Shown here: one piece after another, positions 17,475 through 28,635 of the stretch | Numbering within the stretch: position 1 is the first letter of the stretch | Layout: each line of letters begins with the position of its first letter | DNA from: Paenibacillus sp. XY044 | GTDB taxonomy: Bacteria > Bacillota > Bacilli > Paenibacillales > Paenibacillaceae | Assembly: GCF_002257645.1 (NCBI RefSeq) | Contig: NZ_NQMO01000016.1 | Coordinates: 1-64,000, forward strand | Direction of reading: 5' to 3' | Length of the DNA stretch: 64,000 nt | Made by a program: the position numbers and the translations under genes | The notes under the pieces: model-generated | The model's input: only the letters and a program-made list of their open reading frames with translations | Database searches by the model: none | What the model was told of the DNA's origin: nothing

Positions 17475-18413
17475 CTACTGTACTTGTAACATGCGCTCTA
17501 AGGAAGTTCTGGCTTTATCTGCAACAACCGGCGGCACGTAAATTTGCGGCTTCATGGTTTCCAGACACCTCACCAGTTTTTTCAGATTGTTCACCTTCAT
17601 GTTCGGGCATACCAAAAACTTAGTGGCGAAATGAAACTCTTTATCCGGGCTGTCGAGACGAAGCTGGTATCCGGTACCGTCTTCAGTTCCGACGATGAAC
17701 TGTTTGCTGCTTGATTTTTTGCAGTATTCCAAAATCGCCGTAGTGCTTCCGACGAAATCACCCATGGCTACGACCTCCGGACGGCATTCCGGGTGCACGA
17801 CAAACTCGGCGTCGGGATACTTGGCTTTCATTTCCACGACGTCTTTTACCGTCAGCATATCATGCGTGTTGCAATACCCTTCCCAAATGATGAGCTTCTT
17901 GTCGGTATGTTGCTGCACGTAGTGACCCAAATTTTTGTCCGGTACCCAGATGATCTCATCGGAATCGACCGATTGGATCACTTTTACCGCATTGGAAGAA
18001 GTACAGCAAATATCCGTTTCCGCCTTGATCTCTGCCGAAGAGTTGATATATGTCACCACTTTGGCGTTAGGATGCTGTGCTTTCAATTTACGGAGTCCGT
18101 CCACGTTTACCATATCGGCCATCGGACAGCCTGCACGCTCATCCGGAATCAGCACCGTCTTGTTCGGAGCCAAAATCTTAGCGCTTTCACCCATAAAATG
18201 AACCCCGCAGAAGACGATGACTTCCGCATCGGTTTGAGCCGCTTTCTGGGCAAGCAGGAAGGAATCGCCACGGAAATCCGCTACTTCCTGAATTTCATCC
18301 CTTTGATAATAATGCGCCAAAATAATGGCGTTTCTTTCCTTCTTCAGCTTCAGCAGCTTCTCCGTCAGTTCCCGCTTTTGTTCCTGCTTATGCTCCAGTG
18401 CCAGAGCTTCCAC
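17475..18413 (-). CDS. nadA: Quinolinate synthase A
   Basis: 312 aa. Condenses iminoaspartate with dihydroxyacetone phosphate using a [4Fe-4S] cluster. The conserved cysteines are in RAGCPMADM, HPECRPEV and FLVCPNMK. Other motifs: ILAHYYQRDEIQEVADFRGDS and FCGVHFMGESAKIL. The start is GTG at 18413 behind GAGGGAG. First gene of the NAD operon, ~130 nt from a strong promoter. Confidence 0.96.
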   Translation of the reverse strand: MEALALEHKQEQKRELTEKLLKLKKERNAIILAHYYQRDEIQEVADFRGDSFLLAQKAAQTDAEVIVFCGVHFMGESAKILAPNKTVLIPDERAGCPMADMVNVDGLRKLKAQHPNAKVVTYINSSAEIKAETDICCTSSNAVKVIQSVDSDEIIWVPDKNLGHYVQQHTDKKLIIWEGYCNTHDMLTVKDVVEMKAKYPDAEFVVHPECRPEVVAMGDFVGSTTAILEYCKKSSSKQFIVGTEDGTGYQLRLDSPDKEFHFATKFLVCPNMKVNNLKKLVRCLETMKPQIYVPPVVADKARTSLERMLQVQ

Positions 18414-18548
18414 CAGTAACCCACTCCCTCTGAAATCTCATGATTTTACCCCGTTGATGGCTCCATAACCTTATAACATCATAAATAGTTTGTGAATTTT
18501 CTCCCAAAGTTGTCCGTTATAACCTTTAGACCATCACGTTTATCAACT

Positions 18549-18577
18549 AATTTACACAAGGTTCACGATACTGTCAA
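18549..18577 (-). promoter_or_regulatory. nadA operon promoter
   Basis: Minus strand: perfect -35 TTGACA (18577-18572), 17-nt spacer, -10 TAAATT (18554-18549). The leader to the GTG start is about 130 nt. Nothing else in 18578-18730 looks like a gene or site. Confidence 0.6.
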
Positions 18578-18730
18578 TTGACTAAATTGATCTTTATATG
18601 CTATCTAGCCAAAGTAAAACAAGGCTTCCCGCTCGATTCCGTCCGATTTGGCCGCATCGCTTCCGATTGGAGCCTAAACTGGCCTCAATCACAGTAAGTT
18701 CACTTCCACCTAACGGACCGTAGAGGACAC

Positions 18731-18763
18731 AAAAAACCCGGAGACGGCGAGCCGTCTCCGGGC
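18731..18763 (-). terminator. ftsH terminator
   Basis: Strong GC hairpin GCCCGGAGACGG / CCGTCTCCGGG followed by six T on the minus strand, 15 nt after the ftsH stop. Confidence 0.92.
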
Positions 18764-18777
18764 TGTTGTTGTCGTAT

Positions 18778-20892
<2,115 letters not shown>

Positions 20893-20921
20893 CCCCTACC
20901 TCCTCTCAAAACACTTTAATT

Positions 20922-20951
20922 ATTTTACCATAGCCTGTCTGACCATCTCAA
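20922..20951 (-). promoter_or_regulatory. ftsH promoter
   Basis: Minus strand: -35 TTGAGA (20951-20946), 18-nt spacer, -10 TAAAAT (20927-20922), some 30 nt before the ATG and just after the hpt-ftsH hairpin. Confidence 0.55.
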
Positions 20952-20967
20952 ATAGAGGTGGTAAAGG

Positions 20968-20993
20968 CATGAGCCTGTTTTAAGCTCATGGGC
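20968..20993 (-). terminator. hpt-ftsH intergenic hairpin (weak terminator)
   Basis: CCCATGAGC / GGCTCATG stem followed by only a short T stretch. It could attenuate read-through from hpt. Confidence 0.4.
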
Positions 20994-21006
20994 TTGAGTA
21001 GCGCAA

Positions 21007-21546
21007 TTAGTGGGTATAGATTTCCGGTTTCAAGATCCCGATGTAGGGCAGGTTCCGGTAATGCTCGGCGTAATCCAGACCATATCCGACAACAAACGCG
21101 TCAGGGAGTACGAATCCGGTATAATCCGCTTCGAGCTTCACTGTACGGCGGGCAGGTTTGTCAAAGAGCGTAACCACGCGCGTCGATTTGGCATTGCGGC
21201 TCTTGAGCAATTCAATCAAATGGCTGAGCGTAAGACCGCTGTCGATAATATCTTCGACAATCAGCACGTCACGTCCTTCAACCGGGACATCCAAATCCTT
21301 GATGATTTTGACAACACCCGAAGACTTGGTTTGCGCCCCGTAACTGGATACGGCCATAAAATCGAGTTCCATAGGTACTGTCATATTTTTAACCAAATCC
21401 GCCATAAAAATAAACGCGCCTTTGAGTACACAAATCACAAGAGGGTTGCGACCCTCATACACCGAGCTGAGCTCGGCACCGAGTTCCTTAATTTTCTTCT
21501 GGATTTCTTCTTCGCTGATCAGAACTTCTTGAATATCGTTTTGCAA
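21007..21546 (-). CDS. hpt: Hypoxanthine phosphoribosyltransferase
   Basis: 179 aa. Salvages hypoxanthine and guanine with PRPP. The PRPP signature VLIVEDIIDSGLTL is at ~95-108; VLKGAFIFMADL (~39-50) and the late purine-binding segment (VVGYGLDYAEHYRNLPYIG) are also present. Start is TTG at 21546 with AGGAGG nine bases upstream. The order tilS-hpt-ftsH is conserved with B. subtilis. Confidence 0.96.
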   Translation of the reverse strand: MQNDIQEVLISEEEIQKKIKELGAELSSVYEGRNPLVICVLKGAFIFMADLVKNMTVPMELDFMAVSSYGAQTKSSGVVKIIKDLDVPVEGRDVLIVEDIIDSGLTLSHLIELLKSRNAKSTRVVTLFDKPARRTVKLEADYTGFVLPDAFVVGYGLDYAEHYRNLPYIGILKPEIYTH

Positions 21547-21598
21547 CTGAGCGAACCTCCTACGTTATACTATGAAAGCCTAACAATGACCATTACAG

Positions 21599-23044
21599 TT
21601 ACTCCCCATTCCCCGTATCCTCCAGGGAAAAGTGAAGCACCGTCGATGTATGCGCACCTACAGCGGCATGAATCGAACGCCGTACACCCGGGATCCATAT
21701 GATGCTGCCTGAACCGTCAACAAGAACCGGTATGCGGGAGCGCATGGATGGAGGTATCTTCGCGTCAATGAAAATATCTTTTACCTTTTTGCTTCCGTTT
21801 AATCCCATGATTCTCATCGTGTCCCCAGGTTGTCTTGAACGGATCGTGAGCGGGAACTGCAGCTCATCGGCGTCAAAAACCGCTTGATGACCGTTTACGG
21901 CCATCTCGGACAATTGATTTACTTCAGGCGTATGCTCCGCCATTCTCAGGACTTTCCTTATTTCTTGCAACCACAACTTCGGGACGATTGCATCCAACCG
22001 ATATGTATAGCGAATCATCTTCTCCGGCATCCCGTGCATAAACGTAATCCAATCGTATTCGCGTATGCAGACCAGGCCGCAGCCCAGATCCAGGTGCCAT
22101 GTTGTGCTGTCTTTCTGGTGAATCCCGTGCCGAATGGTTTCGATCTTGTGATAATCGGTGTTTTCGGAACCCGGCGACAGATAATTTAATATTAGTTTAA
22201 TCAACCTCCGTTGTAAAGCGACATGTAAGGCCAAAAAGGAAGGCGCCCGAAATGCGTGCCTTCCATGATTACACTGTACCAGTTCGCGGTATGCGTTCAC
22301 CGCTGCCTGTTCCACGAAGTCGTCTTCCGGGCCGATAATGTCAGCCATCTGATTGATCGATTGAACAATCCGACTATTATATTGCCCTAAATAAGGCAGG
22401 ACATCCAGACGAATTGCATTCCGTCTGTATTCGGTCTGAAAGTTAGTCTGGTCGACAGCGTAAGGATAACCATACTGATCACACATATCCACGAGGTCTG
22501 TTTTGTATATACGTAGGAAAGGGCGGATAAGTTCCACATTTTTTTCCCGTCTTTTGAACCGGATTCCCCGAAGTCCCCCGGGTCCGCTTCCGCGCAGCAA
22601 ATGCAACAGCACCGTCTCCGCCTGATCGTCGGCATGATGGGCTAAAGCGATAGCGTGGGCACCGCAGTTATGCGCTGTTTCAAACAAAAATTCATAGCGC
22701 TTGATCCGGGCAGCCTCCTCCACGCCCTTGCCGCTTTCCTTCATAAATGCGGGAACATCGACTCTGGCCATTTCAAACCGGATGCCTAGTTCCACCGCCA
22801 GCCGCCGGACCATTTCGGCTTCCTCATCCGCTTCCGGCCGCAGCCCATGGTGGGCGTGGGCGCAAACAAGATTGAGGGGGGTAACCGTTTCGGAAATGTC
22901 CTTCAGAACATGCAAAAGAGCCACAGAGTCCGGACCTCCGGATACTGCGACTACGAGGGTGTCATGGGGAGACCATAAGCGGTGCTCTTCCGCCACGCGG
23001 AGCACGTGCTCTTTAATTGTGCTGAACTTCTGCCTGCTCTCCAT
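21599..23044 (-). CDS. tilS: tRNA(Ile)-lysidine synthase
   Basis: 481 aa. Modifies C34 of tRNA-Ile(CAU) to lysidine with ATP and lysine, an essential decoding step. The PP-loop VAVSGGPDSVALLHVL (~30-45) and HHADDQAETVLLHLLRGSG (~128-146) are clear, followed by the substrate-binding and C-terminal TilS domains (FPLTIRSRQPGDTM). AAGGAG precedes the ATG. Confidence 0.95.
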   Translation of the reverse strand: MESRQKFSTIKEHVLRVAEEHRLWSPHDTLVVAVSGGPDSVALLHVLKDISETVTPLNLVCAHAHHGLRPEADEEAEMVRRLAVELGIRFEMARVDVPAFMKESGKGVEEAARIKRYEFLFETAHNCGAHAIALAHHADDQAETVLLHLLRGSGPGGLRGIRFKRREKNVELIRPFLRIYKTDLVDMCDQYGYPYAVDQTNFQTEYRRNAIRLDVLPYLGQYNSRIVQSINQMADIIGPEDDFVEQAAVNAYRELVQCNHGRHAFRAPSFLALHVALQRRLIKLILNYLSPGSENTDYHKIETIRHGIHQKDSTTWHLDLGCGLVCIREYDWITFMHGMPEKMIRYTYRLDAIVPKLWLQEIRKVLRMAEHTPEVNQLSEMAVNGHQAVFDADELQFPLTIRSRQPGDTMRIMGLNGSKKVKDIFIDAKIPPSMRSRIPVLVDGSGSIIWIPGVRRSIHAAVGAHTSTVLHFSLEDTGNGE

Positions 23045-23119
23045 TCATGTTCTCCTTTTTTCGCATTCGTGCCTATGTATCGATATCTTCTATTATACAG
23101 CTCGCCGAGTTCGCGTTGC

Positions 23120-24067
23120 TCATTTAAAAAACACAAAGTAAACCGTAACGCCCAGCATAACGACCGAGAAAGCAAACGTATTGATCAGCCACCTCGGCGT
23201 CTTACCCGGAACTTTGCCGGAAACGGCCGGTGCATAAATCTGCTGTTTCCACATAGCCAGCGCTTCCCTGGACCCCGCAAATTCACCTTGAACCGCTTTG
23301 CGCAGCCACTGGGCATAAGGCTTCAACTTCGGACTCCGGCCGATCAGGGATAACAGCTCCGAACGGCTCCGCGTCTGCGGCAACAGCTGCGCGCAGGCCG
23401 CCTTCAGCCCGTCTTCATTCAGAAGCTGAATCATCAGCACGGCAAAAGCGAACAAGTCGTAAGCCTCATCGCTGCTGCGGGTACCGGCGTTCCAGTACCC
23501 CCGGTCATACCACTCTGTGAACTGCTTGACGCTCCGTCCGATTTTACTGACGCCGCCGTAATCAATTAATTCCACCTGCCCATAATCCGATACCATGACA
23601 TTGTCGGGCTTAAGGTCTCCGAATATAACTCCAAGCCGGTGCAGGCCGGTTAGCTTTTCAAGCAGCCTTAGTCCCGTAATGCCTACCCATTCCTGACCCC
23701 GTCGGCGGATAAAATGATGGATTGGGTTTCCCTCAATGTAACGCATCACGTAGAATGGCACTTCTTTATTCATCCCCGTAAAATCGTCGACTTCGAGCAG
23801 AAACGGAGTCTTGAAACTCCCCTTGAGCCCTTCCTGGCGCCTGCTCTGTGACTGCAATGAGGTCAGCACATTGATCTCCGACTGCAGATCAAGCGTATCG
23901 TACCCCATTTTCAGCGCGTACAAATTCCGGGATCCAGCCTTATGAACGAGGTACACGATGCCATTGCCGCCCTGTCCGAGCACTCGCCGGATTACAAAGC
24001 GGTTGCTATGCCATTTTCCCGTAATTACCGTTCCGGCCGGATATGCCGGTCTAGACGACGTAGTCAC
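23120..24067 (-). CDS. yabT: Membrane-anchored Ser/Thr kinase, YabT-like
   Basis: ~315 aa Hanks-type kinase domain plus one C-terminal membrane helix (last ~25 residues). Seen: glycine loop GQGGNGIVYLV, VAIK-type lysine in YALKMG, catalytic loop FGDLKPDNVM (the usual HRD is FGD here) and DYGG in place of DFG. It lacks an extracellular sensor domain, like B. subtilis YabT (PrkD), which is linked to spore development and phosphorylates RecA. The GTG at 24067 has AAGGAGAAGGG upstream; an ATG at 24094 is an alternative. It overlaps yabS. Confidence 0.85.
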   Translation of the reverse strand: MTTSSRPAYPAGTVITGKWHSNRFVIRRVLGQGGNGIVYLVHKAGSRNLYALKMGYDTLDLQSEINVLTSLQSQSRRQEGLKGSFKTPFLLEVDDFTGMNKEVPFYVMRYIEGNPIHHFIRRRGQEWVGITGLRLLEKLTGLHRLGVIFGDLKPDNVMVSDYGQVELIDYGGVSKIGRSVKQFTEWYDRGYWNAGTRSSDEAYDLFAFAVLMIQLLNEDGLKAACAQLLPQTRSRSELLSLIGRSPKLKPYAQWLRKAVQGEFAGSREALAMWKQQIYAPAVSGKVPGKTPRWLINTFAFSVVMLGVTVYFVFFK

Positions 24068-24788
24068 CGAGCATCCCTTCTCCTTCTTCGTCATTTCCCC
24101 GCCAGGTTTGTCCGTCTAGTGTACCATAACGGAAGAAATCAATCACCTTCAGAATCGCCGGTCCGGTTGGCGTGGCCCCTTTCATTTGGATTCGTTGGAA
24201 CAGATTGCGCACACCGTTAAAATCCTGGATCCAATCGGTGTCCATGACGGCGTCCTCTGTGCTGTTGCGTCCGGGAAAATGGAACACGGCCAGTTCGCTG
24301 CGGCCTTCTCTGGCCTGCAGACTGAGCATCAAATCCCGGATGGCGTCCTCGACCGCAGCCAGCTTGGGCTTCATGCTGGCACTGGCATCAATCAACAGGG
24401 CAACCTGCAGCGGCGTCGTTTCGGTCAGCTCATCCACGACTTGAACGACCTGGGACCGCTGCTGGGGCGGAAGCTCCTCCAAGGATCCGTCCCCCAAAAT
24501 CGTCTTTAACTCCTTATTAACCGCCTGCTGTATCGTCTGAACCACCGTTTTGCGCGTCATCATTTGCATCGTCTGGGCCAGCTGCCTGGTCCCCACAATG
24601 TGGCTCACCCCCCCGCCAGCCTTGGCAATTTCAGCGATTTCCAAACTTCCAAGCTCTCCAATCGTCCCGTAATCGATAACACCGGCAACATTTACCGTGA
24701 TTCCCTCCTGCAGCGCATGAGCTGCGGCCATAACCGGGCTCGCCCCGACATTGGAACAACCGTCCGTAATTAATAAAATTTGTTTCAT
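24051..24788 (-). CDS. yabS: VWA-domain protein, YabS-like
   Basis: 245 aa. A von Willebrand factor A domain with a MIDAS motif DASASMK (LLIDASASMKP, about residue 120) after a Rossmann-like N-terminal part beginning MKQILLITDGCSNVG. ATG at 24788 is chosen because GGGAGGT lies upstream; the frame is open further back with no ribosome site. It precedes and overlaps the yabT kinase, as in B. subtilis. The job of this pair is not firmly known; an association with sporulation is inferred from the spoIIE neighbour. Confidence 0.88.
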   Translation of the reverse strand: MKQILLITDGCSNVGASPVMAAAHALQEGITVNVAGVIDYGTIGELGSLEIAEIAKAGGGVSHIVGTRQLAQTMQMMTRKTVVQTIQQAVNKELKTILGDGSLEELPPQQRSQVVQVVDELTETTPLQVALLIDASASMKPKLAAVEDAIRDLMLSLQAREGRSELAVFHFPGRNSTEDAVMDTDWIQDFNGVRNLFQRIQMKGATPTGPAILKVIDFFRYGTLDGQTWRGNDEEGEGMLGDYVV

Positions 24789-24955
24789 GATGGCATCATA
24801 CCTCCCAAAAGTGTCTATCACCCTTTTGGTTCTAGTATTTCCACTTTTGAGAGATTCAAACGGCAGCCCGGTCTCTCCTTCCCATTTCCCGGGCAATGGG
24901 AAGGCTAACAATGAAAAGTTTACATTTCACCTCCGATCGTGCCTGCCAAGGCCGG

Positions 24956-27463
24956 TTAACTGACCGTGCGCGGCCGCTCCATGCGGTCGACGCCCGGCAC
25001 ATGCAGGGTAGCCCACTCAGGCTGGTAGTGCTCCACCTTTCCGACAACAACGGTCATGTCGTCATGAATTTGATTTTGCTGATAACGAATCACTTTCTCT
25101 AGCAGGCAGTCGGCAATATGCTGCGGATCGTTGCTTTCGATCTCCTGCAGCATCCGCTTCATCCACAATTCCTTATTCACGGCGTATCCCGGTGCATCGT
25201 AGATGCCGTCCGTCATCATAATGACGATATCCCCCGCCTGCAGCTTCAAGGTGACCAGGTCCACCTCAATATCCTGGATAATGCCGATCGGCAGGTTGCT
25301 AGCCGACACGGGGATCACTTCATTGCCCCGTTTGATGAAACTTGGAGCAGAGCCGATTTTCATAAACGTCGTTTCCGCTGTATATTGATCAATTAACGCC
25401 ATATCCACCGTCGCATAAATCTCATCCGGAGATCGCAGCATCAGAATGGAATTCACCGACTTGATCGCCAGCTTCTCATCCATGCCCGACTGCAGCAGCT
25501 GTTCCAAAATGTTCAGCGCGGTGCTGCTCTCCAGCCTCGCCCGCTCTCCGTTGCCCATACCATCGCTCAGCGCCACGGCAAAAGTGCCGTTGCCCAGCTC
25601 GACCGTGCTGAAGCTGTCGCCTGACAGCAGATCTCCTCCTTTGGCGGCCCCGGCCACCCCTGTCGTAATTTCAAACGTTTTGGCCGATCCGAACATGACG
25701 GCTGCAAGCCCGTCTTTGGTGCTGCTTAACGTTTCATTCAGCACGGCCACATGCTCGTCCAATATATCGGACAGCAGCGGCGCAATAATTTTACGGCATT
25801 CATCGTACCCCCTTGTATACGCATGCACAATTTCGATTTCCACGTGTCCGGGATCCAGACTGATGATTTCGATCCCTTGGATCGACAGTCCCAGCTTCTC
25901 CAAAGCGTCCCGGATTTGTTCCTCCTGCCGGTACATCGCTTGTCCTTCCCGTTGAATTTCCTTTGCCAGGTCCTCCATCACCTGGGATACGCCCGATAAT
26001 TGCTCGGCGACCAGCTGGCGGCTGTCGTATATTTGCCGTTTCCACTGCATATCATGTTGGTAGAGATGATATTGCTGCTTCATGACATCGACGACGTCGT
26101 CGGTTTTAGCGCAAATTTTCTTCCATTCCGCCGGAATGTCCTCAGCCGACATCCCCGGATTTTCCTCCACCGAAGTCATCACATCGGTCATATATTTATA
26201 AGTTTGATAGAACTTCGCGTCCCAGCAATGGTTTTTCTTGAAGCAGTTCGCACACGCCCCTTCCGTCACGGCATTCATAAAGTGGTCCATTTCTTCGTTC
26301 CGTTTGCTCACCTCCTCTGTTCCGGACACTTGGCCGAAGCTCTGGGACAACTGACGGAATACCTGAGAGAACTGCGTAACCCGTTCGGCCGTCAGATCTC
26401 TTACGCGCTTGGCATACTCATGCTGCGATTTGCTGTGGTCTGTCGTGCCTGGCACATACTTGGAGATCACCGCAATCATAGCTTTCGGAGTCAGCAGAAA
26501 TAGCCCGATGGCGATACAGGTCTCCCAGGTGGACTGCATGACGTCACCCGGCCCGCTGAAATAGATGGACAGAATGGAAGAGCCCAGCAGCATGCCGATC
26601 GATACGGCACCCTTCCGCCCTTCCCGCAGCATGCCGGCCAGCATCCCGGAAAAGGCGAGCAGACTCATCTGATATATAGCCGATATATCCGCCAGGCTTA
26701 GAATCAACCCGGTCACTACGCCGACCGAAGCCCCGAGCGGTGCCCCCCCGACCAGCGCAAACACCAGGATCAGATACCTGGATAGGATATGTTCCACGGA
26801 CAGATTGTATATGCTCCAACCCACCGCCCCCGTCATGACGGAAGCAAGCAGGATAATCAGGCATAGAATTTCTTCGTTCTTCAGCTGATAATTCTTTTTC
26901 CTGTACGTAAACACCGGGATCGCCTGGATAAACACGAGCGTCAGCACAAAGCTGAGTACGGCATCGACGGCGGTCATCATCAGGGCATACCACGTAAACG
27001 GCGGACCGATCAGCACCATAAATATTTTGACGCAGAAGGAGGAGACAAACACCATCAGCGGCGCGTAGGATAACTCGGCGTGTTCAAAGGCGTTCAGCCC
27101 CTTGTACATCAGGTGGAAGATGATGAGCTCGGCGGCGATAATCAGCGGTGCCGGAAACGGGGCAAACAGGGAGCCCAGGATCACCGCCATCCCCACCGGA
27201 AGGATATAATCCCGCCGCATGAAGGCGATGACCGCAAAGAAGGCGATCGCGAACGGCGACAGCTGGTCCAATATCATGGCTTTTCCGAGTAAGAAGCCCA
27301 TAAACGTCAGCAGCAGCATCCACTTCTTCGCCGCGATGAAATGCATCGGCCGCTGCACGGCCGACATGTTCCGGATCCGTTCCGTCCAGCTCAGTCCGTC
27401 CACGACCGCTTCCCCCTTTGCCGATTTCATGACAGGCACGTCCATCACATTCCATTTTTCCAT
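24956..27463 (-). CDS. spoIIE: Stage II sporulation protein E (PP2C phosphatase)
   Basis: 835 aa. Around ten membrane helices (~45-330), a central regulatory region with a cysteine cluster (ACANCFKKNHCWDAKF), and a C-terminal PPM/PP2C phosphatase (LLSGDSFSTVELGNGTFAVALSDGMGNGERA, later DGIYDAP). It dephosphorylates SpoIIAA to activate SigF in the forespore and sits at the polar septum. Its start is ATG 27463, ~40 nt after a promoter with the long-spacer Spo0A layout. yabS and yabT follow. Confidence 0.97.
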   Translation of the reverse strand: MEKWNVMDVPVMKSAKGEAVVDGLSWTERIRNMSAVQRPMHFIAAKKWMLLLTFMGFLLGKAMILDQLSPFAIAFFAVIAFMRRDYILPVGMAVILGSLFAPFPAPLIIAAELIIFHLMYKGLNAFEHAELSYAPLMVFVSSFCVKIFMVLIGPPFTWYALMMTAVDAVLSFVLTLVFIQAIPVFTYRKKNYQLKNEEILCLIILLASVMTGAVGWSIYNLSVEHILSRYLILVFALVGGAPLGASVGVVTGLILSLADISAIYQMSLLAFSGMLAGMLREGRKGAVSIGMLLGSSILSIYFSGPGDVMQSTWETCIAIGLFLLTPKAMIAVISKYVPGTTDHSKSQHEYAKRVRDLTAERVTQFSQVFRQLSQSFGQVSGTEEVSKRNEEMDHFMNAVTEGACANCFKKNHCWDAKFYQTYKYMTDVMTSVEENPGMSAEDIPAEWKKICAKTDDVVDVMKQQYHLYQHDMQWKRQIYDSRQLVAEQLSGVSQVMEDLAKEIQREGQAMYRQEEQIRDALEKLGLSIQGIEIISLDPGHVEIEIVHAYTRGYDECRKIIAPLLSDILDEHVAVLNETLSSTKDGLAAVMFGSAKTFEITTGVAGAAKGGDLLSGDSFSTVELGNGTFAVALSDGMGNGERARLESSTALNILEQLLQSGMDEKLAIKSVNSILMLRSPDEIYATVDMALIDQYTAETTFMKIGSAPSFIKRGNEVIPVSASNLPIGIIQDIEVDLVTLKLQAGDIVIMMTDGIYDAPGYAVNKELWMKRMLQEIESNDPQHIADCLLEKVIRYQQNQIHDDMTVVVGKVEHYQPEWATLHVPGVDRMERPRTVS

Positions 27464-27502
27464 GATCTTGGCACCACCATTTCATTGGATTTGTTGGTAC
27501 CC

Positions 27503-27573
27503 ATTATAGAACCGAAGAAACATGAAAGTTTGTCAGAACAGCGGACAAGCGCCCAAGAAATTTCCGACAAAAA
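27503..27573 (-). promoter_or_regulatory. spoIIE promoter with 0A boxes and long spacer
   Basis: Minus strand: perfect -10 TATAAT (27508-27503) and -35 TGACAA (27535-27530), 21 nt apart (22 if read as CTGACA). This unusual spacing is known for Spo0A-activated SigA promoters spoIIE and spoIIG in B. subtilis. A 0A-like box TTTTTGTCGGAAA lies at 27573-27561, and a reverse one, TTTGTCAGAA, overlaps the -35. Elements are seen; Spo0A control is inferred from the family. Confidence 0.7.
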
Positions 27574-27820
27574 AGCCTGCGTTCCCGAATGAACGGAAAT
27601 CTGGGTCGACTGGTTGTCCCCCAACACTTCCAGCGGGTTTCCATCTGCTTCGATCCGGGACAATCTCCCGAATTAAATCGCCGCCTCGACTAGCGATTGC
27701 GACAGAGATAGCTGGAATGACGTTGGATGCTGTCGGTAATTTCTTGCGGAGCGACAAATTTATCCTAACGAATGCAGTCCTTGATCGGATGATGACTATG
27801 GAACGTGCCTGGCCGAAATA
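27574..27820. other. Intergenic segment with no recognisable gene
   Basis: About 250 nt between the spoIIE control region and repeat copy 2. In B. subtilis this gap holds tRNA-Met and tRNA-Glu genes; no cloverleaf or CCA end is visible here. A 103-codon minus-strand frame crosses it (27533-27844), but it runs into the repeat and the promoter and has no ribosome site or family resemblance. Two further TGTCGC motifs might be weak 0A-like sites. Confidence 0.5.
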
Positions 27821-27933
27821 AGAAAAACGTCTATCGACGTACATTCATAGAAGACAGACCGCGTTTATAGGAAGTTTTTCTTGCGATTATAGAATGGTTC
27901 AGCTCCGCTGATAATTTAAAAATTCTACAATCT
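27821..27933 (+). repeat. Interspersed ~105-nt repeat, copy 2
   Basis: Begins GAAAAACGTCTATCGACGTAC like copies 3a/3b (GAAAAACTTCTATCGCCGTAC), and its second half matches copy 1 nearly exactly (TTGCGATTATAGAATGGTTC, CTCCGCTGA). It is therefore a bridge between the two subtypes. It lies directly beyond the yabR terminator. Confidence 0.78.
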
Positions 27934-27940
27934 AAAAAAC

Positions 27941-27976
27941 AAAAAAACCGCAGAAGGCGTGGATGCCCTCAACGGT
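27941..27976 (-). terminator. yabR terminator
   Basis: Imperfect stem AACCG...GGG / CC...CGGTT followed by seven T on the minus strand. Confidence 0.75.
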
Positions 27977-28021
27977 TATCTGCTTCATACGGTTATCGTA
28001 TGCTCTAATCTGTTAATGAAA

Positions 28022-28510
28022 CTACATGCGTTTCGCGCCACGGCCTCCGCGCTTGGATTCCGTGTTCTTCTTGATCGACGATATGCGCTCTTCGCTGTCT
28101 TTTAGGAAACGAGACATTTTATCCTCGAATGAAGTCTTGTTGGCCGCAGGCTTAAACGGACGCCCGCCACGTTCACGATTGTAACCTCCACCGCCGCCGC
28201 CAAAACGGTCTCCGCCGCCTCCACCGGTACGCTCCGGTCTTGGTCCTCTTGGGGGACGAGCTTCGGATGCCGGCTTATCAACAGCTTGTTTGATGGAAAG
28301 CCCGATCTTGCCGTCCTTATCGACATTGATCACCTTCACTGTCACAACATCATTGATCTTCAGGTGATCGTTGACATCCTTGACGTAATTATCGGCGATT
28401 TCCGAGATGTGAACGAGACCCGTGACACCTCCTGACAGATCCACAAATGCTCCAAAATGCGTTATGCCTGTCACCTTGCCTTCTAACTTGGTGCCCACTT
28501 CGATTGCCAT
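28022..28510 (-). CDS. yabR: S1-domain RNA-binding protein, YabR-like
   Basis: 162 aa. One S1 RNA-binding domain at ~1-75 (EGKVTGITHFGAFVDLSGGVTGLVHISEI), then a Gly/Arg-rich linker of the RGG type (~90-125) and a short basic helical end. The Gly/Arg segment makes it longer than the ~128-aa B. subtilis YabR. ATG at 28510 has AAGGGAGG upstream; earlier in-frame codons do not. It follows divIC. Probably binds RNA or ribosomes; the exact role is unknown. Confidence 0.9.
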   Translation of the reverse strand: MAIEVGTKLEGKVTGITHFGAFVDLSGGVTGLVHISEIADNYVKDVNDHLKINDVVTVKVINVDKDGKIGLSIKQAVDKPASEARPPRGPRPERTGGGGGDRFGGGGGGYNRERGGRPFKPAANKTSFEDKMSRFLKDSEERISSIKKNTESKRGGRGAKRM

Positions 28511-28635
28511 AGAATAAAATGATCCTCCCTTAAAAATATACAACAAGATTTAATAAAACCTTGGCTGTGGTGATTTGATTATACATAAAGCGCAAACCCA
28601 GGTCAACTGAGTAATAACCCACTTCAGCGCCTATA

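Noticed and set aside
24789..24955. CTTCCCATTGCCCGGGAAATGGGAAG hairpin read as spoIIE terminator (24882-24908 region)
   Set aside because: The stem lacks a T-run on the minus strand, so it was not called; spoIIE, yabS and yabT may be co-transcribed.
27533..27844. 103-codon minus-strand ORF upstream of spoIIE
   Set aside because: It crosses the spoIIE -35/0A box zone and repeat copy 2, has no ribosome site and resembles no family I know.
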